Source: Nitrosopumilaceae archaeon (lineage in GTDB: Archaea > Thermoproteota > Nitrososphaeria > Nitrososphaerales > Nitrosopumilaceae). Taken from it: a DNA stretch of 11,317 nt. The translations under genes were made by a program, and so were the position numbers. Each line of letters starts with the position of its first letter. Positions within the stretch are counted from its first letter, which is position 1. This document shows positions 1 through 10,382 of this stretch, piece after piece. The stretch is taken from NCBI GenBank assembly GCA_007571225.1, contig RKRU01000129.1, positions 1 through 11,317 on the forward strand, written 5' to 3'. Below the pieces are notes generated by a model that was given only the letters and a program-made list of their open reading frames with translations, had not been told where the DNA came from and made no database searches.

Positions 1-27
1 GCCATTTTTTTCGTATGATTTGGACGC

Positions 28-339
28 TCATTTATCAGTACCTCCGTTCTCTCGGTTCCATTGACTGAGGAACTGGTCTGGACTCATGTATGACAAGGAG
101 GAGGGTGGACGGATCTTGTTGTAATCCTCAAAGGCAGCTGCCAGTACTGATTCTGCGTCTTGGAACCTCTCAAACTCGTGCAGCCACATATAGTCCATCT
201 TGATCTTGCCGTGGAATGATTCTATGTGTCCGTTCTGTTGTGACGTGTGTGTCCAGATGTACTCTATTGTTATTCCAAGATTCTTCATGCTCTCTCGAAA
301 TTCTTTGCTGGTGTGCTGGGTGCTACCACAACAGCACAC
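28..339 (-). pseudogene. 3' fragment of a DDE (rve-type) transposase, insertion-sequence remnant
   Basis: The roughly 103-residue open frame matches the C-terminal third of IS3/IS481-like integrase-core transposases. It has a QHTSKEF segment (normally just after the second catalytic Asp), then SQQNGHIESFHGKIK, whose Glu is the likely third residue of the DDE triad. The tail NKIRPPSSLSYMSPDQF is the usual 'RPH..L....P..F' ending of the family. The N-terminal two thirds, including the first catalytic Asp, are absent. Where D-N/H-G-x-Q is expected the sequence reads C-G-S-T-Q, so homology breaks close to position 325, inside a 9-bp inverted repeat. The GTG at 339 is only the first in-frame start-like codon, not a real gene start. 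The fragment diverges from the xpb gene and lies directly against its promoter. It is very likely inactive. The exact IS family is uncertain and no terminal inverted repeat was recognised. Confidence 0.75.
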
Positions 340-340
340 C
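310..340. repeat. 9-bp inverted repeat at the transposase-remnant break point
   Basis: GGTGTGCTG (310-318) and CAGCACACC (332-340) are perfect reverse complements separated by 13 bases. The repeat coincides with the point where transposase similarity is lost. One arm belongs to the transposase QHTS codons. The other could be a snap-back or rearrangement product. No T-run follows on either strand that would make it an obvious terminator. Confidence 0.5.
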
Positions 341-345
341 CAATC

Positions 346-361
346 AAAAAGAGATTATACC
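346..361 (+). promoter_or_regulatory. Putative archaeal BRE/TATA element of xpb-bax1
   Basis: An A-rich stretch followed by GATTATAC (353-360) is centred about 29 bases upstream of the TTG at 385. This is the spacing expected between an archaeal TATA box and the start of a leaderless transcript. No Shine-Dalgarno is visible before 385, which fits a leaderless message. Assignment is by sequence and spacing only. Confidence 0.4.
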
Positions 362-384
362 GGCTCCCACATACCACGTTAGAA

Positions 385-1839
385 TTGCACGAGACACATC
401 CAAGACTCTTTTTTGACAAGGGTACCATACGCATCGACAGCGCCGACATGCTAGAGATACCAGATGCAAGACGTGACGAACGGAGCGGAGGTGGATCCCT
501 TCGTGCATACGCCATGCACTATGCCAGAATCATCGAGTATCTAAGGGAGAGTGAGATCAACTACACCGACTGTGTACAGAACTTTATCCCCATTGCGCCG
601 CTCAAGACCACCGGACTAGAACTGAGGGGATACCAACAAGAAGCCATAACAAAATGGAAGAACGTGTCAATGAGGGGGTGCGTCGTACTCCCCACGGGCG
701 CAGGCAAAACGGCAGTTGGCATGCATACCATAGTAGAGGCCGGTGCGCCCGCGCTTGTAATAGTCCCCACAATAGACCTGATGGAGCAGTGGTCCCAAGC
801 ACTCACTGACCACCTTGCGACACAGCACTCTGGACAAAAGATACCTGTAATAGGGCGCTTGGGTGGTGGAGAAGACGACTTGCGCGCCGTTACGGTTGCA
901 ACATACGACTCTGCATACATCAGGGCGCCCGAGATGGGGGACAGGTTCGGCCTTGTCATATTCGACGAGGTGCACCACCTTCCCGCGCCCGGCTACCGTT
1001 CCATCGCAGAGCAGATGATAGCGCCGTACCGGCTGGGACTTACCGCCACGATAGAACGTGAGGATGGGTTGCACGGCATGCTGCAGGGCCTCGTAGGCGG
1101 CGTGGTGTTCCGTAAGGGTTCACAAGATCTTGCCTCGCAAAAGTACCTTGCCTCGCACACCATACGACAGATACAGGTAAGCCTCACTCCCGAAGAGCAA
1201 AAGGCATACGACCAATACAGATCAGAGTTTCTGTCAGGCATGAAGAGCCTCAAGATGGTCTCAGAGTCAATGTACAACCTAAAGAGGCTCATCATGATGT
1301 CAAACCGCAGCAGAAAGGCAAGGGAGACTTTGCTGGCGCGAAACAGGGCAAACGAGACGGCCCTCAACAGTACTGCAAAGATAAAAGCCCTAAAGGAGAT
1401 ACTGGCAGGTTGCAGCACATCCCAGAGAAAGACCATAATATTTACACAAAACAACAAGATGGCATATGTAATAGCAGACAAATTCCTCATACCCATAATA
1501 ACACACAAGACATCAAAAGATGAGAGGCGTGAGATCCTCTCAGGATTCAAAAGTAATAGGTATACTGCTGTGGTTACGTCAAGGGTGCTTGATGAGGGCG
1601 TCGACGTTCCAGATGCGGAGCTTGGGATAATAGTCAGCGGAACGGGTAGCGGAAGGGAGATGATTCAGCGGCTTGGGCGCCTTCTGCGTCCAAAGCAGGA
1701 CGGCGGCAAGGCGGAGCTTGTGGAGATAGTCTCAGCCAAGACTAGGGAGACTGGCACTAGCGCAAAGAGGGGAGCGGCGCTAAAGAAGAGTGCGTCGGGC
1801 CGCTCAAGACGGCGCAGGAGTTCTGATGCTTCCAAGTGA
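385..1839 (+). CDS. xpb: Archaeal XPB-type superfamily 2 DNA helicase
   Basis: A DNA-dependent ATPase/3'-5' helicase, the archaeal homolog of the TFIIH subunit XPB (Rad25), thought to open DNA in nucleotide-excision-type repair with Bax1. With a TTG start at 385 it has 484 residues. Residues 8-70 resemble the damage-recognition-like N-terminal domain (RLFFDKGTIRI at the start). Walker A LPTGAGKT is at 102-109 and Walker B DEVHH at 194-198. Motif III TAT (220-222) is followed directly by the XPB-specific R-E-D motif (225-227). A thumb-like charged helical region covers about 265-330, and motif VI QRLGRLLRPK is at 428-437. The C-terminus is a basic tail (SGRSRRRRSS). No ATG fits: the first downstream ATG (448) would remove the conserved first strand, so TTG 385 is preferred. 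The open frame extends upstream to 247, but that part is antisense to the transposase and not helicase-like. The stop lies inside bax1, a 14-base overlap that implies co-translation. Confidence 0.9.
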   Translation: MHETHPRLFFDKGTIRIDSADMLEIPDARRDERSGGGSLRAYAMHYARIIEYLRESEINYTDCVQNFIPIAPLKTTGLELRGYQQEAITKWKNVSMRGCVVLPTGAGKTAVGMHTIVEAGAPALVIVPTIDLMEQWSQALTDHLATQHSGQKIPVIGRLGGGEDDLRAVTVATYDSAYIRAPEMGDRFGLVIFDEVHHLPAPGYRSIAEQMIAPYRLGLTATIEREDGLHGMLQGLVGGVVFRKGSQDLASQKYLASHTIRQIQVSLTPEEQKAYDQYRSEFLSGMKSLKMVSESMYNLKRLIMMSNRSRKARETLLARNRANETALNSTAKIKALKEILAGCSTSQRKTIIFTQNNKMAYVIADKFLIPIITHKTSKDERREILSGFKSNRYTAVVTSRVLDEGVDVPDAELGIIVSGTGSGREMIQRLGRLLRPKQDGGKAELVEIVSAKTRETGTSAKRGAALKKSASGRSRRRRSSDASK

Positions 1840-3493
1840 CCTACTGCGTACAAGAACAAGCCGCGGAAGGATAATTCCGCTGCTCTGCGCAGCACATGCC
1901 GAAGAGACTGCAGAATACGAACTTGCCTGCAAGATAACTTCTGAGTTTGCCCGCGCGTACGAGCAGAAATGTACAAAGGGGGAGCTTTTAGCAAGGGTGT
2001 CAGAGCTAGAGTCCACATACGACTACAAGCTTGTAAGGGGACTGTGCACGTTGCTTGAGCGCAGAACTACATTTGAGATGGCATCTGTAGGTTCGAGTTC
2101 TGCTACAACCCCCGTATCCATACGGCAGACACTGTTTGCAGAGTCTGCAAGGGTTGGACTGGCCACATCAGACGAGGCGCGCAGCGCGATAATTCAGAGG
2201 GCGGCCGATCTGCACGGCATGACCAGCCCCGAAATATCGGAGATGATGTGGGCCGACCTTGACTCTAACCTATGCATGACAGAGTTCGGCTCAATCAGTC
2301 CAGAAGACCTGCTTATGTGGTATAATATGTCCTTGGTACAGACACTTTTGTTCAGGTGTACAAGGTTAGAGTTCTTTATAGACGAGGGGACATACTGGAA
2401 GGATGTGCTGCGCGCAGTAAAGATGCGCGGGCTCATGTATACGCTAGACGTCACGGGTAGGGACGACGACGATGATAACAGTACCATACGGTGCACTCTT
2501 GAGGGGCCCATGAGCATATTCAAGATGACTGACCGCTACGGCACCACATTTGCAGAGCTGTTTCCCATAATAACGCGCACGCCTGCATGGGAGATAAGCG
2601 GCTCCATAATGAAAAGAACCCCGTCGGGCAAAAAGGTCTACAGTTTTGAGATGTCAAGTGCAGAGACTCGCGACTACATACGAAACATACTGGAATACAG
2701 GCAGCCGTCGGCAGGCGCCGCAGCCACGTATGACAGCACAACTGAACAAAAGTTTGCCAAGATTCTCTACCAGCACTTTGACCAGAACGATCCGCTCGGA
2801 TGGCGCATCACACGCGAGTCCGAGATATTGGTGGCAGGACATAGAGCCATGATACCAGATTTTGTCTTTGAGAGGCTGGGGAGGAAGGTCTACTTTGAGA
2901 TTGTGGGATTCTGGACACCTGATTACATAAACAAGAAGATAGCCAAGCTGCGCGAGCTCCTTGCCACGTATGATGCAGACGGTGCGGGGAACCTAGACCT
3001 TGTCGTGGCCGTGGACTCTTCGCTGCCGTGCTCGCAGATCACCGAGATGGTAGGTAGAAACGGGGTGTTTACGTTTGGCAGGGACATATCGATACGGCCC
3101 ATAATAGAGTATTTGCAGGGGATAGACCGTATCATATCTAGGGATATGACGGCAGGCATGCCGAGGCTAGACAAAAACGATATGCGTGCTGAGATGTTGA
3201 GCATACGTGACGTGGCACTGCGGTATATGGTTCCAGAGGATATAGTGCCAGAGGTAGTTGAAAGGTCAGGCTCCAAAGGATATGTCAGGGCCGGACAGTA
3301 CATGTTCAGCGCCAAACGGACTGCCGAGATATCTGAAATGCTGCACGATACAAAGAGATTTGTCGATGCCTGTAGTATTATGGAGTCAGAGGGCATACCG
3401 GACTCGTGTCACGCGGATCTCTTGGCCGAACTTGGGTATGACGTTATGTGGCCTGACCTGAATCCAGAGAATGCAACGATAAAGAGAACATAA
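1826..3493 (+). CDS. bax1: Bax1-type (DUF790) nuclease, partner of XPB
   Basis: A DUF790 family protein, known as Bax1 ('binds archaeal XPB'), a structure-specific nuclease that forms a helicase-nuclease complex with XPB. The 555-residue protein begins MLPSDLLRTR, the hallmark N-terminus of the family. This supports ATG 1826 over the longer in-frame extension to 1790. A GGAG at 1817-1820 lies 5 bases upstream of the ATG. The nuclease-like core is visible as IPDFVFE (343-349) and VYFEIVGFWTPDYINKK (355-371). Asp345 and Glu358 are candidate PD-(D/E)XK metal ligands, but the usual Lys is replaced by Val360, as is common in this family. Residues from about 440 onward form a helical, winged-helix-like C-terminal extension. 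An acidic run of five Asp is at 213-217. The gene overlaps xpb by 14 bases, so the two are almost certainly one operon with coupled translation. Confidence 0.88.
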   Translation: MLPSDLLRTRTSRGRIIPLLCAAHAEETAEYELACKITSEFARAYEQKCTKGELLARVSELESTYDYKLVRGLCTLLERRTTFEMASVGSSSATTPVSIRQTLFAESARVGLATSDEARSAIIQRAADLHGMTSPEISEMMWADLDSNLCMTEFGSISPEDLLMWYNMSLVQTLLFRCTRLEFFIDEGTYWKDVLRAVKMRGLMYTLDVTGRDDDDDNSTIRCTLEGPMSIFKMTDRYGTTFAELFPIITRTPAWEISGSIMKRTPSGKKVYSFEMSSAETRDYIRNILEYRQPSAGAAATYDSTTEQKFAKILYQHFDQNDPLGWRITRESEILVAGHRAMIPDFVFERLGRKVYFEIVGFWTPDYINKKIAKLRELLATYDADGAGNLDLVVAVDSSLPCSQITEMVGRNGVFTFGRDISIRPIIEYLQGIDRIISRDMTAGMPRLDKNDMRAEMLSIRDVALRYMVPEDIVPEVVERSGSKGYVRAGQYMFSAKRTAEISEMLHDTKRFVDACSIMESEGIPDSCHADLLAELGYDVMWPDLNPENATIKRT

Positions 3494-3674
3494 CTTTTAG
3501 GGTGGTGGAGAGTATGGGATGCGTTCAAAAGGGCAGACTCTTCTCTCTACCCTCCCTCTACACCCACTCGCCTAATCCTCACGGCATTCCTGTCTGCACC
3601 ACTATAGAACCAAGATGATGCGTAGTCTTTACGGTTCGAGGGCTTTGGAAGTCATGCTTGCCGGATTGCAAAGA

Positions 3675-3727
3675 CCTAAAAACGCATACACAACACTCAA
3701 CATTAGAGTAATGCAGATGAGATTGCA

Positions 3728-3731
<4 letters not shown>
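3675..3731 (+). promoter_or_regulatory. Putative promoter and mini upstream ORF of the Type ISP gene
   Basis: ACCTAAAAACG (about 3675-3685) is a weak TATA-like element in the 234-base gap between bax1 and the restriction gene. It would place a transcript start around 3705. A six-codon frame ATG CAG ATG AGA TTG CAA then TGA runs from 3711 to 3731. Its stop overlaps the ATG at 3728 as ATGA, the arrangement used for translational coupling. No good Shine-Dalgarno precedes 3728. No other gene or RNA was recognised in this gap. Confidence 0.3.
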
Positions 3732-7082
<3,351 letters not shown>

Positions 7083-7102
<20 letters not shown>

Positions 7103-8600
7103 AATACAATACAAAGACATAGGTGACTACCACACCCGAGAGACGAAACTCAAAATTATCAAGGATGTAAAGTCAATTGCAAGAATCACAGACTGGCAAA
7201 TCATAACACCGAACAAACACCATGACTGGATTGAACAACGAGATAACACATTTGGACAATATTTGCCCATAGGAAGCAAGGACGCCAAATCTGGAAATAG
7301 TGTAACAGCAGTCTTCAGAGTGTTTTCTAACGGTGTATCTACCAGTAGAGATCAATGGGCATATAACCCATCAAAGTCAACAATCGTCAAAAATATGAAA
7401 AAACACATACAATACTGCAATAAGCAAGATTGGAGCAGACCAGTAATAGATCCAAAACAAGCAAAGTGGGACACCGAATTGTCTAGAAAATTAACCAAGT
7501 TTGGTAAACAAGCTTTTTCTGAATCAAAAATACGAATTGCCCTGTATAGACCATTCTTCAAACAATTCTTGTATTTTGATAACATATTCAACCCGCGACA
7601 AGGAATTGTTCCCAAGGCATTTCCAAATGACGACAGTGAGAATTTGGGAATTTGTGTATCGGATAAGGGAAAGACGGATATATTTTCTGCACTAATTACT
7701 GACATTACACCAGATCTTCACTTGATTGAGCAATCGCAATATTTTCCCTTACATGTGTATAATGAGTTTCATGTGAGTGAGAGAGAGAGGCGTGAGCACG
7801 AGCAAAAATCGCAAAACCTTGTCATCATCGTCCCCTACAAATACACAGGTGAATCCTCGGTATTTATCACGAACATCACTCCAGATCTCGAACTCATCCA
7901 CCACGGACAATGCTTCCCGTTCTACTACTACAAGGAGGGTGTCTTCGGCGGCCATGGCAGCGAAAATATCACAGATTTCACATTAGAACAATACAGAAAA
8001 CACTACAAGGATCAAAAAATTGCAAAAAAAGACATCTTCTATTATGTATATGGCCTGCTACATCACGAAGGCTACAAGAAAAAATTTGCAAACAACCTCA
8101 CCAAAGAACTCCCCCGTATTCCCATGGCCCCCAACTTTTGGAAATTTAGTAATGCAGGTGAAACGCTAGCGTGGCTGCACTTGAACTATGAAACCTGTCC
8201 CAAGTATGACATCAAACCAAAAACAGAAAAGTTTGGAGGATTTGAAAAAATATCTTTTTCCAAAACAAAAAACAAAGTTGGTAAATTGACACCAGACAAA
8301 ACAAAACTTGTCATAAACCGTACTGTAGTGTTTGAGAATCTTCCTCAAACAAACTACAAGGTAGGCGGCCGAACCCCAATAGAGTGGGTCGTTGACAGGT
8401 ACAGAAAAACAGTAGACAAGGACTCAGGGATTGTAAACGACCCCACAAAAGACATGTCTGAACAAGAGATCATAAGCATGATTCAGCGATTCACATACGT
8501 TTCAGTTGAATCAGACAAGATAATCAAGACGCTCTCAGAGGAAGAGTTTGAGCCCAGAAATTGGGAGCCAGAAAGATCGGGCCTATCCGCCTTTTCATAA
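7083..8600 (+). CDS. Type ISP restriction-modification enzyme: C-terminal specificity part, out of frame with its N-terminal part
   Basis: The frame is open for 505 codons from the end of the CA tract to TAA 8598-8600 and continues the same protein family without a gap. Conserved landmarks are KDIGDY just after the tract, ITPNKHHDWIEQR and FGQYLPIGSK, SNGVSTSRDQWAYNPS, and ALYRPFFKQFLYFDN. QCFPFYYY follows, and near the end YKVGGRTPIEWVVDRY and DKDSGIVNDPTKD, typical of the C-terminal end of LlaBIII/LlaGI-like proteins. It holds the target-recognition domain. There is no convincing own start: the first start-like codon is TTG 7263, in the middle of conserved sequence. It is therefore taken as an untranslated continuation in the OFF state. 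Joining it to the upstream part with one more CA unit gives 1,624 residues, a normal length for this class. It is AT-richer than the N-terminal part and has an internal duplication. Confidence 0.85.
7689..7937 (+). repeat. Diverged tandem duplication within the specificity region (57-residue period)
   Basis: Residues encoded at 7689-7766 (ALITDITPDLHLIEQSQYFP.. onward) and 7860-7937 (VFITNITPDLELIHHGQCFP.. onward) align over 26 positions with 14 identities, exactly 171 bases apart. Weaker similarity extends upstream (NLGICV versus NLVIIV). Related enzymes, as I remember them, carry one such module ending in QCFPLYYY, which the second copy matches better. The linker between the copies is highly charged (SERERREHEQK) and is encoded partly by a GA-rich run. 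Confidence 0.6.
7779..7789 (+). repeat. Short (GA)5 dinucleotide tract in the specificity region
   Basis: Five GA units plus a G are preceded by GTGAGT and encode part of SERERRE. This is short for a slippage-prone tract but it sits in the same gene as the CA tract, between the two duplicated modules. Confidence 0.5.
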
Positions 8601-8907
8601 TTTAGTTTTGCAAATCACAGGGCCAGATCAATGTACAATTACCGGCACCATCCATTGCATATCAAATATGCAGTGTACAGGGCTCTGCTACATGAAAGAA
8701 CTTATCCGGGAACTGGTCGCACATCCCGCTCGGCGGCGGAGAGTATACAGGGCTCTGCTACATGAAAGAACTTATCCTCTATGAAAAATCCGTAATGCTA
8801 CTTCACATAGATGTATGGGGATGAGGAGAGGATTTCATCCACGACCAAAATCATCGCAATGTCACCCGACGTAACAATGCCAAAATGATCGTAATCCAAA
8901 GGAGGAG
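8601..8907. other. Non-coding interval between the Type ISP gene and tRNA-Val
   Basis: There is no convincing gene in these 307 bases. The short plus-strand frame running through it overlaps the end of the restriction gene and has no recognisable protein content. Contents seen: a 7-bp hairpin TGCATAT-CAA-ATATGCA (8656-8672) that may lie in the 3' untranslated region, and a 36-bp direct repeat. From about 8780 to 8907 I see nothing distinct. No clear T-rich terminator follows the restriction gene. Confidence 0.6.
8672..8777. repeat. 36-bp direct repeat, two copies with 34-bp spacer
   Basis: Copies at 8672-8707 and 8742-8777 are identical except for one base (8675 G versus 8745 A). The longest exact match is 32 bases beginning TACAGGGCTCTGCTACATG. 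The offset is exactly 70 bases. The repeat is not palindromic, no third copy was found on either side and no cas gene is in the window. A CRISPR array is therefore not supported, although the repeat and spacer sizes resemble one. Confidence 0.85.
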
Positions 8908-8998
8908 TGGACCGGATGGGATTCGAACCCACGACCTTTGCGGGATTTCTCCTTACGCAGTGTGAGTGCGTCATCCTAACCAGCTAGACGACCGGTCC
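8908..8998 (-). tRNA. trnV: tRNA-Val (CAC) with a non-canonical intron
   Basis: On the minus strand the acceptor stem GGACCGG pairs with CCGGTCC and A is the discriminator base. The D arm contains AGCTGGTTAGG. The anticodon stem ACGCA/TGCGT closes loop CTCACAC, giving anticodon CAC (valine, codon GUG). The T arm is GTGGG-TTCGAAT-CCCAT. CCA is not encoded. The raw variable region is 22 bases, far too long for valine. Removing a 17-base intron leaves the standard five bases AGGTC and a 74-base tRNA. Confidence 0.93.
8937..8953 (-). other. 17-nt tRNA intron with bulge-helix-bulge motif in the variable region
   Basis: The intron reads AGGAGAAATCCCGCAAA between tRNA positions 44 and 45. The precursor folds as TGCG, bulge TAA, hairpin GGA-GAAA-TCC, CGCA, bulge AAG. 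This is a 4-bp central helix (TGCG/CGCA) with a 3-base bulge on each side. Cutting after the second base of each bulge, the rule for the archaeal splicing endonuclease, releases 17 bases and restores a normal variable loop. The outer helix is short (about 2 bp), a relaxed form of the motif. Confidence 0.85.
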
Positions 8999-9020
8999 AC
9001 CTGTGGTACCATAATGGGAG

Positions 9021-9040
9021 TTTTTTTGTCTTTTGTTTGG
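9021..9040 (-). promoter_or_regulatory. Putative A-rich TATA-like element of tRNA-Val
   Basis: On the minus strand the sequence reads CCAAACAAAAGACAAAAAAA, with its A-run 24-30 bases upstream of the tRNA 5' end. This is the expected position for an archaeal TATA box, but the match to consensus is weak. The same run read on the plus strand is a T-run that could act as a terminator. Confidence 0.3.
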
Positions 9041-9082
9041 CTCCGGCCGCTTGGCGCCTGTGTCTGGAATAGAACTAAACCG

Positions 9083-9191
9083 TGCTGGTTGAATGTACGG
9101 TGACTGGGGGTATGTGGACTAGTGGTATGCTGGTTGAATGTACGGTGACTGGGGGTATGTGGACTAGTGGTATGCGGGCTGAATGTACACT
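9083..9191. repeat. 45-bp tandem repeat, two exact copies plus a degenerate partial third
   Basis: The unit starting TGCTGGTTGAATGTACGGTG occurs at 9083-9127 and 9128-9172 with no mismatch. A partial, altered third copy begins at 9173 (TGCGGGCTGAATGTAC). Each unit contains the palindrome ACTAGT. The repeat fills much of the 247-base gap between the 3' end of the eL40 gene and the 5' end of tRNA-Val. No other feature was recognised in this gap apart from the A-rich element next to the tRNA. Confidence 0.9.
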
Positions 9192-9245
9192 GTAGCCGCC
9201 GTACAATAAAGAACCCAGCACTGTGTAATCGTGTTGGAAGGAGAG

Positions 9246-9413
9246 CTACTTTTTGGCGCCCATATTGCGGTTCTTGAGTCTCATGTACGGGTTGCGGCAC
9301 TTGCGGCACCTCGTGGCGCCCACATCATTGCGGCAACCGCACTTGAAGCATATCTTCATGACAAGGCGCGCCTGCTGCGCGATGCGTTTCTTTTCAGGAT
9401 CGGTAACCGGCAT
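9246..9413 (-). CDS. rpl40e: Large-subunit ribosomal protein eL40 (L40e)
   Basis: A small 55-residue basic zinc-ribbon protein of the 60S/50S subunit. The sequence starts MPVTDPEKKRIAQQARLVMK. The four Cys ligands are in ICFKCGCRN (Cys22, Cys25) and TRCRKC (Cys36, Cys39), giving the C-x2-C..C-x2-C pattern with the ATRCRKC signature of eL40. It ends in a lysine-rich tail (..NMGAKK). ATG is at 9413 and TAG at 9246-9248. The start lies 24 bases beyond the sucD stop, with GGTGG about 10 bases upstream, so it is likely the last gene of the sucCD transcript. Similar short ribosomal genes are easily missed by automatic annotation. A large overlapping plus-strand frame here is only a shadow. Confidence 0.88.
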   Translation of the reverse strand: MPVTDPEKKRIAQQARLVMKICFKCGCRNDVGATRCRKCRNPYMRLKNRNMGAKK

Positions 9414-9437
9414 GTCGTGTATCCACCAATACTCCTT

Positions 9438-10382
9438 TTATTCCAATCGGCCCCTGTCTCTAACTGCTACCGCTTCCTTCATTTTACCTGCAAGCAGTAA
9501 CGGGACCTCGGCGGGGCTCTTGGCAACTGGAACGCCTGCCCTGTCAAACATCGCAATCTTGGACTCGGCCGATCCATACGTGCCCATTACGATGGCGCCC
9601 GCATGCCCCATCCGCTTCTCCTTGGGGGCCGCCCTTCCCGCTATATACGCAACTGTAGGCTTGTCAAACTTGGTATCTATGATCCGCTGGGCCATAATCT
9701 CCTCAGAGTCCCCGCCGATCTCGCCTACCACTACTAGGCCGTCAAGCCCAGGAATGCTACGTACCATCTCAAAGGCATCTACAAGCCGTGTTCCGTTCAC
9801 CGGATCCCCCCCTATTCCTATCGTTATGGCCTGCCCGAACCCCGCACTGCTCAGCGCGTCAGATATCTCATACAACAGCGTTCCGCTCTTTGAGAGGACC
9901 GCTATCTTGCCCGGCTTAAACGGCGAGGGGGGCATTATTCCAATCTTGATTATACCCGGAATCATTACGCCAGGCGTATTGGGCCCTATGATGATGGCGC
10001 CCTTCTCTTGGGCCAGGTTCAGCGCCTCCATGGTATCCCTTATCGGAATGTGCTCTGGAATCGCAACGAGTAGTTTTACGCCTGCCTCTAGCGCCTCTCT
10101 GGCCGCTCCCAAAAAGAATCTTGCAGGAACAAATATTGCAGATATACAGGCTCCCGTGGCCTCCACTGCATCCTGTACAGTATCATATATTGGAATAGAG
10201 TCGTCAAACATCTGCCCCCCCTTTCTAGGCGTGACACCTGCCACTATGTTTGTCCCGTATGACAGCATGTTCCTAGTGTGAAGAGAGCCGTACGCACCGG
10301 TCATCCCCTGGACTATCACGCCCTTCTTCTCATAGTCTGCATCACCGGGGCTGCCCTTTAGCATCTCTAGTATGTCACTCAT
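9438..10382 (-). CDS. sucD: Succinate-CoA ligase (ADP-forming), alpha subunit
   Basis: The alpha subunit of succinyl-CoA synthetase, which binds CoA and carries the phosphohistidine of the reversible reaction succinyl-CoA + ADP + Pi to succinate + CoA + ATP. The 314-residue length is close to the family norm of about 290-300. A Rossmann-type CoA-binding fold begins at GVIVQGMTGAYGSLHT (21-36). GPNTPG is at 133-138 and SKSGTL at 164-169. The active-site His260 is in KRMGHAGAI, with Glu221 (GEIGG) near it in the known fold. Its start overlaps the sucC stop by four bases (ATGA), so the two subunits are translationally coupled. In thaumarchaea related ADP-forming synthetases also serve the hydroxypropionate/hydroxybutyrate cycle, so a different acyl substrate cannot be excluded from sequence alone. 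Confidence 0.93.
   Translation of the reverse strand: MSDILEMLKGSPGDADYEKKGVIVQGMTGAYGSLHTRNMLSYGTNIVAGVTPRKGGQMFDDSIPIYDTVQDAVEATGACISAIFVPARFFLGAAREALEAGVKLLVAIPEHIPIRDTMEALNLAQEKGAIIIGPNTPGVMIPGIIKIGIMPPSPFKPGKIAVLSKSGTLLYEISDALSSAGFGQAITIGIGGDPVNGTRLVDAFEMVRSIPGLDGLVVVGEIGGDSEEIMAQRIIDTKFDKPTVAYIAGRAAPKEKRMGHAGAIVMGTYGSAESKIAMFDRAGVPVAKSPAEVPLLLAGKMKEAVAVRDRGRLE

Noticed and set aside
247..384. N-terminal extension of xpb to position 247
   Set aside because: This segment is antisense to the transposase remnant and unlike any XPB N-terminus. Family similarity begins near 405.
3608..3650. Possible C/D-box RNA (GATGATGC) or tRNA-like GGTTCGA remnant
   Set aside because: No matching D box (CTGA) at suitable spacing, and only seven bases match a T-loop. 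No stem could be formed.
8672..8777. Minimal CRISPR array (36-bp repeat, 34-bp spacer)
   Set aside because: Only two repeats, no third degenerate copy, no dyad symmetry, no cas genes or leader seen.
8548..8784. 78-codon plus-strand frame over the end of the restriction gene and the direct repeat
   Set aside because: It overlaps the real gene in another frame, has no recognisable motif, and owes its length to repeat sequence.
8971..9309. 112-codon minus-strand frame with a 15-residue repeat (SPHTPSHRTFNQH)
   Set aside because: The repeat is just the translated 45-bp tandem repeat. The frame overlaps the tRNA and the eL40 gene and has no recognisable domain.
9253..10281. 342-codon plus-strand open frame
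   Set aside because: It is antisense to sucD and eL40, whose conserved motifs are clear. Its composition is that of a shadow frame.
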